Source: Tritrichomonas musculus
Lineage: Eukaryota > Parabasalia > Tritrichomonadida > Tritrichomonadidae
NCBI GenBank assembly: GCA_039105265.1
Contig: JAPFFF010000031.1
Span: 1,178,001 to 1,242,000, forward strand
Length of the DNA: 64,000 nucleotides
Direction: 5' to 3'
Shown here in pieces: positions 1 to 8,824 of this stretch (positions are counted from its first letter, which is position 1; the number at the start of each line of letters is the position of its first letter). Under the pieces are notes generated by a model. It had not been told where the DNA came from. It saw nothing but the letters and a program-made list of their open reading frames with translations, and ran no database searches. Made by a program: the position numbers and the translations under genes.

Positions 1-2
1 GT

Positions 3-695
3 AAAATTGCAGCAATAGAAGTTTACAATAATTCTATAGCAAATTTAATCAATAATTCTATATCTAATATAAATGAATATGCTTTTCTTTCATATATTTC
101 AGGCCAAATAAAAGCTGAAAATAACACCATTTCTAATGTTAAAAAGGCAATGGTTAATTTAAATTTCAATGGAAGTGGTTCTTTTATTAACAACAAACTA
201 ATTAATTGTCCCTGTCAAAAAGAAGGAAAAACTGGTTCTCAATACTTTTTCAATGGAAATAGCAATTTTGAAGGTGTTACAAATGATGAATCAAAGAAAA
301 CAGAATCAATTTATTATGAGGAAAAATATGTTGAAAACAATGATTTATGCATTAAATGTAAACAAAAACCTCGTCAATTTTTTTTGTTAAATTGTGCCCA
401 TAAAGTTTATTGTCAAGAATGCGCAGAAGAGGCTTTGAAAACACACCAAAAATGCCCACTTTGCAGAATGCCTATAATAGATTTAAATGAAGGTTTTAAA
501 ACAAAAAATGAACTATGTGGTATATGTTTGGATAAAAAAGTTGATTGTATTGTAATGCCTTGTGGACATATTGGCTACTGTCATAAATGTTTAGAGATAT
601 GGTTCAAAGATAATCAGAAATGTCCCTATTGCCAAATTAAGCCCGTAGAATTTAAAAAAATACATGACCTTGAAAACAGTTCTAATTTGAAATAA
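3..695 (+). CDS. Beta-helix-like protein with two C-terminal RING fingers (5' end cut by window)
   Basis: The reading frame is open from the left edge, so the gene is 5'-incomplete; the first in-frame ATG (150) is probably internal. The N-terminal part has short Asn/Ser/Ile-rich turns (NNSI, NNTIS) like rungs of a right-handed parallel beta-helix. The C-terminal part holds two Cys-rich modules: CIKC...CAHKVYC..C...CPLC (residues 67-105 counted from the ATG at 150) and CGIC...PCGHIGYC..C...CPYC (123-161). The spacing fits C3HC4 RING fingers of E3 ubiquitin ligases, so a role in ubiquitin transfer is likely but inferred. Tandem RINGs on a beta-helix-like body is an unusual arrangement. The beta-helix reading is weak because only about 60 residues of it are in view. 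Confidence 0.7.
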   Translation, partial: KIAAIEVYNNSIANLINNSISNINEYAFLSYISGQIKAENNTISNVKKAMVNLNFNGSGSFINNKLINCPCQKEGKTGSQYFFNGNSNFEGVTNDESKKTESIYYEEKYVENNDLCIKCKQKPRQFFLLNCAHKVYCQECAEEALKTHQKCPLCRMPIIDLNEGFKTKNELCGICLDKKVDCIVMPCGHIGYCHKCLEIWFKDNQKCPYCQIKPVEFKKIHDLENSSNLK

Positions 696-1180
696 AAAAA
701 TATTTACCATTTACATCTTTTTCTTTGTTATAGATTATTTGATAGTTTAATGATGATTTTGCATTATGTGATGATAGACAAAAGAAATTATTTACATAAA
801 AATTAATAAAGGTTTTGTAAATTGTTTATTTATTAAGAGAAGAGATGTATATAAATAAAATTATATATATATAAATAAAACAATGAAAAAAAATAAATTA
901 TTCATTGTTATTTTGATCAGGTATTTCATTATTATTTTCTTGATTGATCAGGTATTTACAAAATTATAAATTATTCATTATTCATTGTAATGAGGATTCA
1001 CATGCACCAAATATTTCAAATCATCATTACCAACATTTTTCCCAGCAGTTGAAGGCCTCCATTTTGGATTAAATGGTTTTACATACTTTGAGTTTGGTTT
1101 CACACTCCTCGACGTTTTTGGCTCGAACTCGAATTCAACTTGAGGTATTTACGTAATAAAAAAATATAAATGAATTTTTA
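696..1180. other. AT-rich spacer with a decayed coding trace
   Basis: Nothing is supported between 696 and about 980. From about 1142 down to 985 on the minus strand there is a short Pro/Lys-rich open stretch ending in TAA. It may be the separated C-terminal part of the broken minus-strand gene at 1181-1850, but I do not recognise it. Confidence 0.4.
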
Positions 1181-1850
1181 TTACATGAAACGTGCACATT
1201 CGATGACAGCCAGAGCCAAATCTTTATAAAAATGACGTCTTCTTCCGTCAAATGCGTGCAGCGAATTTTCTTTCATCAAAATTATGAATTTTCTTCGATT
1301 TTCGAAGTTGTAAGATTGGACTTTCATCGGATGTTTCTTCAGTTGTCGAACTTTCAGGATCAACGTCTACGAAAGAAATTAATTCGCCTCTTTTAGTTCT
1401 TTCAGCTTCTTCTCGTAAATATTTAGTCGCTATTTTATCAATAACTTGTAATACGTGAATTTTAATTGAATCATCAATTGTTTCGTCATTTAATAATTAT
1501 TCAAGTGTCTTTTTAACTTCTTTATTTTGTTCGACAAACAAAGAAGAACGTTTTCTTAAATCATTAAGAACAACGGAATTAATAACTTGTTCCGATTCAA
1601 AGCCAGGAACAACATTTTCTGTCGATGGAAGTGAAGAAGCATGTGAAGGCGTTTTTTGTGGAATTGAACCTTTATCAGGTGATGCTGACGATGATTCTCC
1701 TGCTGATGTTCCTGTTGTTGTTGTTGCATCCGTTTGCCAAGGTGTGTTACTTAAAACGGTGACGCCTGAAAGATAAAATAAATTTTCCTTTAAAATATCT
1801 TTATTATGAAGACAATATTTTACAATCAGATGAAATCATATCACAAAAAG
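1181..1850 (-). pseudogene. Decayed unknown gene
   Basis: Read on the minus strand there is a coding-like frame with a Thr/Ser-rich stretch (after NTPWQTDA), then a charged, probably helical part. It has an in-frame TAA at 1497-1499, then a stop and a frame change near 1260, after which the shifted frame runs to 1181. No ATG is found upstream of the first conserved-looking residues before a stop near 1840. Two lesions and no start point to a pseudogene. The family is not recognised. It lies just outside the left end of the nested elements and may be an older mobile-element remnant. Confidence 0.4.
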
Positions 1851-2125
1851 CAAAAAAAAAATCATGTTTACTAAATCATATCCACGAAAATATTTATATT
1901 GTTTTGATAATTTCACTGATTTAATGTCATTTTACATCCAATTTTTCAATTTCACCATCAAAGGTCAATTTCATCTCGAATACCAACAAGAATAATGAAC
2001 AAAAAATTATTAAAGAAAATAAGTTTTTAGCGATAAAATCAAAATCATCACACCCTGTCTTTGAGCCTTTCTAATTTTTATTTTATTTCAGTTTCATTGA
2101 AAAAATTTCACCAAAACCGAAAAGA

Positions 2126-2413
2126 ATGATGAACGTATTAGAAATTTATTCAATTCGCAAAGTAAATGATGTTCAAATAAGTTATTTAGATAATGAAAAA
2201 TCAAATAATTTGACATTTCGAACATTTTTGGGCTTTGACGCAAAATTTCGATGCATGCTTGCATTCGACTATTTATCGAGGCAAAGTTCTGATCTTTTTA
2301 TTGAATTCAAATTTAATAACGAAATGAAAATACCTGTTCCTAAATCAATCAACTCAAATATGTATTATTTGGAAATTGGATCACTTTTTGATAGTACGAC
2401 TTTATTTTCATGA
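2126..2413 (+). CDS. Small hypothetical protein
   Basis: A 95-residue ORF starting with two Met codons. It has no recognised domain, signal peptide or membrane segment. It lies about 180 bases left of the presumed terminus of the Maverick-like element. It could be a short genuine gene or a fragment, and base composition does not separate these. Confidence 0.35.
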   Translation: MMNVLEIYSIRKVNDVQISYLDNEKSNNLTFRTFLGFDAKFRCMLAFDYLSRQSSDLFIEFKFNNEMKIPVPKSINSNMYYLEIGSLFDSTTLFS

Positions 2414-2867
2414 TGCACCCCCCAATAATAACACTATTTGGATTTCTGTATTTATTCATTTCCTTTCCAAAAAAAATTTTTCATTCCGTTTACTCTAGAA
2501 CTAGTTCCTGATGCTGACCGATGAATAATTCAGGGGTTTTAATTCATATTTTTCTCTCAGCTGGCTAATTAATTCTTTTGTTTGTTTTGATACAGTAGTA
2601 AGGTCAAGGGGGCTACGCTCGGAACTCGCTCCGCCCACCCTTAACATATTTCAGAAGCCCATCCAACGCCCTCAGGACACCATTACCAGAGCTCTAAAAA
2701 TGAGTTTGTAAACGCTGCACTATAATTATGGTGAGTTAATGATATACCTGAGTTAGTTCTTCCCGTATAGCGCTAGTAACAGATATATCGCCTTCTAAAA
2801 ACCCTATTTTCGAAATCTCTATAAATAACACCAAACGTATTTTAAATGATTTTTATTTCTACCCTAA

Positions 2868-3137
2868 ATGTCTACAGAAATTTAATTCGACATCGATGGA
2901 TTCTACGACTACGTAGATGACATCAACTGTATTCAGTCCGTCGACGATATCCTCGAATATCTTCGTGAGTACCTAGACTCAGTAGATATCGATAGTGATT
3001 TCAACGAACACAACATCATCGATATCGATATCGATGAGAACCTCAGTGCTGCGTACTACGACGACGAAGCTATGGACTTGAAGATAGAGACTATCAACAA
3101 CGTCATTCGATTGCTATTGACTGACGACCTCTAAATA
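2868..3137 (+). pseudogene. Small acidic Maverick-associated gene with an early stop
   Basis: An ATG at 2868 follows the T-rich/CTAA start signal seen before other genes of these elements, but codon 6 is TAA (2883-2885). The same frame then stays open for 83 more codons to TAA at 3135, giving an Asp/Ile-rich acidic product. No second in-frame ATG occurs until 3072. It is best read as a gene killed by one nonsense change. No family is recognised. It lies directly upstream of the gene at 3163 with a 25-base gap. Confidence 0.5.
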
Positions 3138-3162
3138 AGAATTTTTTTTTTAATTTATATAA

Positions 3163-3978
3163 ATGAGTGATACTGGATTAATTGTATTAGATGGTGTCGA
3201 ACAAGAATATCATAAACAAATCGACTATCATATTAATATCGATATCGATATACCTCATAAAGAATATGAGAATGTTAAAGATATTAATGTTAACATAAAC
3301 GTGAATTTTAACGAAAAAAATAATGATTATTCATATCACCAAATATTTAACGTTACGCTATCGAAATTATTTTTTTATTTCATTGAAATGAGTAGTTTAT
3401 TAAGTAAATTATCGAAGTCTGAGATATTATCTCTACCCAGATTTAATAAATATAAATCCTATACTGTTAAAGATTTGAAGCTTGTATTAAAGAAAAATAT
3501 TAAAGAATTAGGTATTGATTTCAGAGGTGTACGCGTTAGTGATTACGTTAAGAAATATAAAGAGATAGAGAAGAAACGAAGATATGATGATGATGATGAA
3601 TTATTCAATCGTATGTTATCATTGAAACGTCAACAACAGAAACAACGTCAAAGTCATGAACATTATAAACAATCACTTAAAGAGAATGCTCTATTCGAAC
3701 GTTCATTGATGAGTATGGGTGATGTATATACTCTTCCTAAACCTAGTGAAGATAAACAATACATCGAATCATTAATGAATATTGATACTGGATATACGAC
3801 TTCAAAAACAGATGAGAGACGTCATTATGAAGAGAATGTTAACGATAAATCTAGGTATCAACAAGAGATTAAGCGTATGATGATTGCTGCTAAGAATCAT
3901 GAGTCATTTGAAGTTAAAATCGGAGACGACAGTGAAATTCAATATGCGTTCACTCAAGTATTAAGAAATATGCGTTGA
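3163..3978 (+). CDS. Maverick protein, possibly the shifted N-terminal part of the polymerase gene
   Basis: A 271-residue ORF with a T-rich tract ending just before its ATG. The N-terminus is rich in Asp/Asn/Ile; the middle is basic with long predicted helices (KEIEKKRRYDDDDE, Gln/Arg/Lys-rich). Residues ~85-130 vaguely resemble a SAP-like helical DNA-binding fold (inference). The frame stops at 3976 and the polymerase frame opens at 3977, in a different register, with no start codon of its own. A single frameshift near 3975 would make this the N-terminal region of the polymerase. That would fit the long N-terminal extensions known for Polinton polymerases. It could also be an independent gene. 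Confidence 0.55.
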   Translation: MSDTGLIVLDGVEQEYHKQIDYHINIDIDIPHKEYENVKDINVNINVNFNEKNNDYSYHQIFNVTLSKLFFYFIEMSSLLSKLSKSEILSLPRFNKYKSYTVKDLKLVLKKNIKELGIDFRGVRVSDYVKKYKEIEKKRRYDDDDELFNRMLSLKRQQQKQRQSHEHYKQSLKENALFERSLMSMGDVYTLPKPSEDKQYIESLMNIDTGYTTSKTDERRHYEENVNDKSRYQQEIKRMMIAAKNHESFEVKIGDDSEIQYAFTQVLRNMR

Positions 3979-5823
3979 AGAATATAGTTCTGATGCTGAT
4001 CCTGGATTAATCGGTTGGGATTACATTCTAGTAAGATTTGAAGTTAAATTCATTAAGATGATTTAGAATAAGAAGAGCGGTAAAACTGAGTTCATTGAGA
4101 AGGTTGATGGTGAAGAAGTCGTACTCGAATCTGTTGATGATTTCCGTGATGCTCCTGATGGTGGGTTCTTTCCTTACATAAATCTTATTGAATCATTAGA
4201 ATTAACGAGATATCAAATATATAATACTATCAATAAGAAGAATTATAGAGATAACTGTTTTGTATATGCTTGTATTCAATCAGGTGTATTCTCTGAAGAT
4301 GAGATTCATAAGTTACGTTCTATTATGATGACTCGTAATATTCCAAACAAGAAGATAAGAGAAATAGCTGCTGAAATGAAGTGTCATTTCGTTTTATATA
4401 AGTTGGATGAATCTATTGACTATCGACATCAAAGAAGGGATTCAGTAGATACTCGAAAGAACTCTAAAATAGTAGCTGATAGAGTAGTACAGTTATTAAC
4501 ATATAAAGATCACTTCATGATTGATATGAATGAGAAGTTACCTATCACTGAGTACTATATCCAACACAAAGATAGAATCGATAGAAAATTTAAGAAGATT
4601 CCTATCGCTGAGCGTCAATTAATTAAGAATAGTAAGGGAGAGAAATCAGAAGGTACTGGACTCACCACTACTTTACTAACGATGTTCGAACACGGATTCT
4701 TTAGAGAAATCAATCAATGCGAACAAGGTATATTAAGTACTTGTGAATTCGATAATCACTTAAATGATTATGTAAATCTCTCATACAATGAAGAATCATG
4801 TTGTAAACTCGAGTCCACAGATCTTAAGAAGATTACTGAGTGGTCCCACATATATTATGCTATTTATGAAACTGATGTAACTGGATCCAAACACAAACCC
4901 TATTTAGTTTGTGTATGTGATGAGAAGAATATTGCGTCATTCACTGGTGATAATCTTACGAGTAATTTCTTGAATGCTCTCAAGACTAATTCATTAACAT
5001 ACTTTCATAACTTGAAGTATGATGCGTGCTTCTTTATTAATGAAGATAGATGGGAGACTCAATTAACTCAACGTAGTGGTACTCTATTACAAGTCGTCAT
5101 GGATCAATATAAATGGATCGAAGTTAAAGATAAGAAGACAGGTGAACCAGTTATTGATGAGAAGACAGGTGAAACAAAGATGAAGAAGATTAGAGAGAAA
5201 CATCTAACATTCCGTAACAGTTATTCAATCATTCCTGCTCCTTTATGTAACTTTGATGATATGTTTAAGCTTAAGGTTCATAAAGAAATCATCGCTTATA
5301 AGATATATAATGCTGAGAATATGAATCGTAAGTGGATCCCATTTGATGAATTCTATAATCAATACCGTATCGAGAATATCGATAAGAAATCTACTGATGA
5401 ACTCGATAGAGATCGAGATCAACTGCTTCGAAATGCGAAATTCGCTAAAGCTTATAAAGAAGATACTCAAGAAATAGAGATCATGAAATATGCGAAGTTT
5501 TACTGTATTAAAGACTGTATTACATTGATGGATGGAATGAAGAAATTCAATAACGACTTAACTGAGTTATTCAAGAAGACTGATAAGACTTGGGTAGGTA
5601 TTCATCAGTTCATATCTGTAATTGCTGTTGGATATGATTTTGCTCGTATATATGGATGCTTTGATGGATGCTATCAACTATCAGGTAAGCCTCAGAACTT
5701 CATTCAACGTTGTGTCAGTGGAGGTAGAACTATAACTGCTGATAATGTAAAACAATATATTGCCGATCGTATTCATGATTTCGATGCTATAAGCTTGTAT
5801 CCTTCAGCTATGTATATTATGGA
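3979..5823 (+). pseudogene. polB: Protein-primed family-B DNA polymerase, 5' half (split)
   Basis: In this frame are the 3'-5' exonuclease motifs: a degenerate Exo I near YETD, Exo II as HNLKYDACF, and Exo III as Y-C-I-K-D-C. Then comes palm motif A, SLYPSAM, at ~5797-5817. Four codons later, at 5823, the gene is cut by the 14-kb element H. The frame reopens at 19832 with motifs B and C. Besides the insertion there is an in-frame TAG at 4064-4066, and the frame has no start before it; the longest ATG-initiated part begins at 4325. The family replicates Maverick/Polinton DNA from a protein primer. This copy cannot make a full enzyme as it stands. Confidence 0.85.
5819..5823 (+). repeat. Left target-site duplication of element H (ATGGA)
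   Basis: ATGGA precedes the element end AGTAGTTAAG and is repeated directly after the right end at 19827-19831. The two copies sit at matching codon positions of the polymerase gene, so one copy plus the flanks accounts for a continuous frame. Confidence 0.85.
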
Positions 5824-5834
5824 AGTAGTTAAGT

Positions 5835-7396
5835 ATAGCAAACACAACACCCTCATAAGCACAAATACACATCCAATTAAATACACATCATTTATTTTCT
5901 TTTTTTGTTTTTATTCTTGTCCAAATGACAACCAAGCAATATGTTGACTGGAATGTGTTTGAGAGCCTTCCCGTTAAATCATATGAGATAACTTATACTA
6001 AATCCGCCTCGCAGCGAAAGCTCGGCTTGAGCACAGAAGAAGAAGAGATAACCATAGAGAAAACCATAAAGAAGTTCATCTGCCAAGCGCCTATTGGTTC
6101 AGGCAAATCAACAGCAATAAGGAAATGGATCTATAACACAGTACCTGATAACAAGTTCATACTCATCGTACCTACCATTAACATCGCTGCGGAGTTCTAC
6201 TCTAAGTTGTATGTAGCATTAAACAACAATCACCCTGAGAACATAGATGAAATGATAAAATTATGTGTAAAGGAAGGTGCATTTAAGGAGTTTAAAGAAG
6301 CCATCAAGCACTTTATACCTGTTGTTATAACTACATTCTCTACCGCATCTAAGTGTCTTGGAGGAATCATAGAGCATTTCTATCACCACCAAATAGATTT
6401 CAACAGTGAATACACACTCCTTATTGATGAAGCACACCTACTACTAGAACACATATCGTTAATAGAGATCTGTAGAGAGTTTAATAAAGTAGGCCCGATT
6501 ACTGCTACAGCATCTGACATTTCTTGCTTATCAGTCTTTGAAGAATACGAAAAGATAAACCCATTAGCCGACATCAAATACCACAGAACGATATATCTAT
6601 ACAAGCTGAGAAGCAATATGCAAGAGCAAAGAGAGACTATAGCTAAACAAGTACTAGAAGAGATAAAGAGGTATGATAAGATATTAATTAAGATAGAAGA
6701 CAAGAATGAATGTGAACGATTAAAGGAGTGTATCGACAATGAACTTAATAAAGCATTGTACAACTCTGATAAGAAGGAAGTAGAGATAAGTGATGAAGGC
6801 AAGTTTGTTAGCACGGAGGACGTTGATATAGTTATTGCTACTTCATGTATCCAATCAGGTCAGTCACTGAAGGAAAATCTATTGTCTATATTCATTCAGA
6901 CCCCATTAGATACCGTATCATCAGTTGAACAGTTTGTAGGAAGAAACAGGAACGAGAATTCAACAGCTTATCTATACATGAGGCAAGTAAAGGTACCAGA
7001 AGAGAAGTTTACATACAAGGTAGCCAAGAACAGATATAAGACAAGACTAAATCAATTGAGAGCTAATGCATGGCAATCAATGAACAAAGATTCATGGATA
7101 AGATACATGAGCAAGATTGGAGAAGTTATTGTTGAAGAGACAGAACAGGAGGAAGAAACAAATAAGGATACAATAATGATAAACGAAAATGATTTGAACA
7201 GAGAGTTTAATGGCAAAAAACAGTTATATCAGCACTTTGGGTTTAAAAACGAGAAGGATGTACCTGAGGGATATGAAATAAGAAGTAGATATAACAGAGA
7301 GAAAGGTAAAATGCAAAGAGTATATAATTTAGTTAAGATAGAGTAAACCATTCAATTATATATTTTTATTTTATGAAGCAATTCAGCATCGATCAA
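5835..7396 (+). repeat. Left long inverted repeat of element H
   Basis: Matches the reverse complement of ~17995-19554 from ATAGCAAACACAAC inwards, through the whole helicase gene, to the ATCAACA-type simple repeat where similarity fades. I noticed only a few substitutions: T/G in the T-rich leader, A/G in the fifth codon region, and one Val/Ile change in the protein. The inner edge is approximate. The outermost 11 bases of H lie outside it on this side, against 272 bases on the right. Confidence 0.9.
5925..7346 (+). CDS. SF2 (DEAH-type) helicase, left inverted-repeat copy
   Basis: A 473-residue protein with SF2 motifs in order: Walker A APIGSGKS (residues 55-62), motif II DEAH (168-171), motif III TATAS (193-197), a motif V-like IATS..QSGQSL, and motif VI QFVGRNRN with the expected arginine. 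It is therefore an ATP-dependent nucleic-acid helicase. The layout resembles origin-binding/UL9-like helicases of large DNA viruses and Polinton-like viruses, but a specific origin-binding role is inferred. The start follows a T-rich leader ending in TTATTCTTGTCCAA. The gene lies wholly inside the inverted repeat, so H carries two copies; the other copy (18043-19464) differs by one visible residue (Val18 here, Ile there). Confidence 0.85.
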   Translation: MTTKQYVDWNVFESLPVKSYEITYTKSASQRKLGLSTEEEEITIEKTIKKFICQAPIGSGKSTAIRKWIYNTVPDNKFILIVPTINIAAEFYSKLYVALNNNHPENIDEMIKLCVKEGAFKEFKEAIKHFIPVVITTFSTASKCLGGIIEHFYHHQIDFNSEYTLLIDEAHLLLEHISLIEICREFNKVGPITATASDISCLSVFEEYEKINPLADIKYHRTIYLYKLRSNMQEQRETIAKQVLEEIKRYDKILIKIEDKNECERLKECIDNELNKALYNSDKKEVEISDEGKFVSTEDVDIVIATSCIQSGQSLKENLLSIFIQTPLDTVSSVEQFVGRNRNENSTAYLYMRQVKVPEEKFTYKVAKNRYKTRLNQLRANAWQSMNKDSWIRYMSKIGEVIVEETEQEEETNKDTIMINENDLNREFNGKKQLYQHFGFKNEKDVPEGYEIRSRYNREKGKMQRVYNLVKIE

Positions 7397-8350
7397 CAAC
7401 ATTTAACAACAGCATCTATCATCATTATTAATATCAACAACACCATCATTTATCATCAACATCAGCATCAACAGTATCATTTATTAATATCATCATCAAC
7501 AACATTTATCATTAACAACAACAGCATCTATCAACATTATTTATTATCATCATCATTTACTATTAACATTAACATCAATATCATTTACTATCAACAACAG
7601 AAATAACAGCATCCATCAACGACGGCATCTATCATTAACAACAACAAAAGCAGTATTAACATTATTTAGCATCAAACAAGAGCATCTATCAACCAACATT
7701 ATTAATATCATCATCAACCAACAGGCATCATCTATCAACAACAACAACAGTATCTATCATTAACAACAATATTAACATTATTTAGCATCTATCAACACCA
7801 TCAGTATTAACATTATTAATATCATCCATCAACATCAACTATCAACAGCATCTATCATTAACAACAGTATTAATATTATTTAGTATTATCAGCAACAACA
7901 TTAACCAACAACAACACCATCTATTAACATCTATCAACAACAGCATTTATCATTATCAACAGTATTAACATCACCATCTATCATTATTAATATTACCATC
8001 AACAACAACAGCATTTACTATTAACATCTATCATCATTTATCAACATCAACACCATCTATTAACATTATTAATATCGACAATAACATTATTAATAATATC
8101 ATTATCAACGGCATCATATATCAACAACAACAGTATTAACATTATTAATATCATTTATCATCAGCATCAGCATCAACAACATTAACCAACAGGCATCATC
8201 TATCAACATTATTAATATCATCAACAACAACAGGCATCATCTATCAACATTATTAGTATCAACAACAACATTAATTATTAATATTATCACCTATCAGCAT
8301 AATCATTTACCAACATCATTTATCATCATCTATCAACAACAGCCAAAAAT
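7396..8350. repeat. Irregular AAC/ATC/ATT trinucleotide-rich tract
   Basis: Almost one kilobase of degenerate trinucleotide words (CAACAACAGCATCTATCATTAACA style) with strong strand asymmetry: purines are mostly A, and G is rare. A short related stretch lies at the inner edge of the right repeat (~17970-18020), so the tract appears to have expanded on one side only. The ORF through it is low-complexity and unlikely to be a gene. No regulatory function can be read from it. Confidence 0.75.
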
Positions 8351-8720
8351 AATGATAAAAGTTTGGTTCTCAACACCATTCAATTCCATTTCTAATGCAA
8401 AAGTGACAAATCAATCAGTAATTAGTAATCAACAACAATCGAATCATTAACAACAATCACGTATTTTTCATTTAAAGGTGAAGAGGCCTCGCAGCGAGTG
8501 CTCGGCACGAGGGTGAATTGTCACCCGATAAACACCACCTTCTTGTTTTCATTCCCTTCAATTAGTGATATCGATAATTCGTTGATAACACTTGCAATAA
8601 CATTCACAACAAGGACAATTACAATAAGGTCAAATACAGGGAAAATGCATTTAACAACTACAGGTGAAAAAAATCACCCTAGACTTATTGCTTTCAACAA
8701 CAAAAAAGATAATGTTTCCT

Positions 8721-8787
8721 GTTCCATGATAATGTTCCATGTTCCATGATAAAACACTTCCTAAAAAATGGAGCGGACAGATGACAG
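8721..8787 (+). repeat. Left arm of a 67-bp inverted repeat around the PrimPol gene
   Basis: The arm contains GTTCCATGATAAT, GTTCCAT and GTTCCATGATAAA in succession, like small iterons, then CACTTCC and GGACAGATGACAG. Its reverse complement is present in two pieces: 11118-11163 (46 bp, perfect) and 16895-16920 (26 bp, perfect). They share the bases TGGAA and are separated by element R. The arms bracket the PrimPol-SF3 gene. They could be element termini or origin-type sites. No target duplication is visible outside them. Confidence 0.85.
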
Positions 8788-8824
8788 ATGACAGAACGAG
8801 AGACAAAAATATAACAAATCTTTT

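Noticed and set aside
6383-6814. 143-codon minus-strand ORF, repeated on the other strand at 18575-19006
   Set aside because: It is antisense to the SF2 helicase in both repeat copies; Ser/Leu-rich shadow with no motif.
7373-7606. 77-codon ORF in the trinucleotide tract
   Set aside because: Composition is entirely that of the simple repeat (Ile/Asn/His/Gln); no gene evidence.
8498-8749. 83-codon ORF before the PrimPol gene
   Set aside because: Ends inside the 67-bp inverted repeat and shows no coding character or family.
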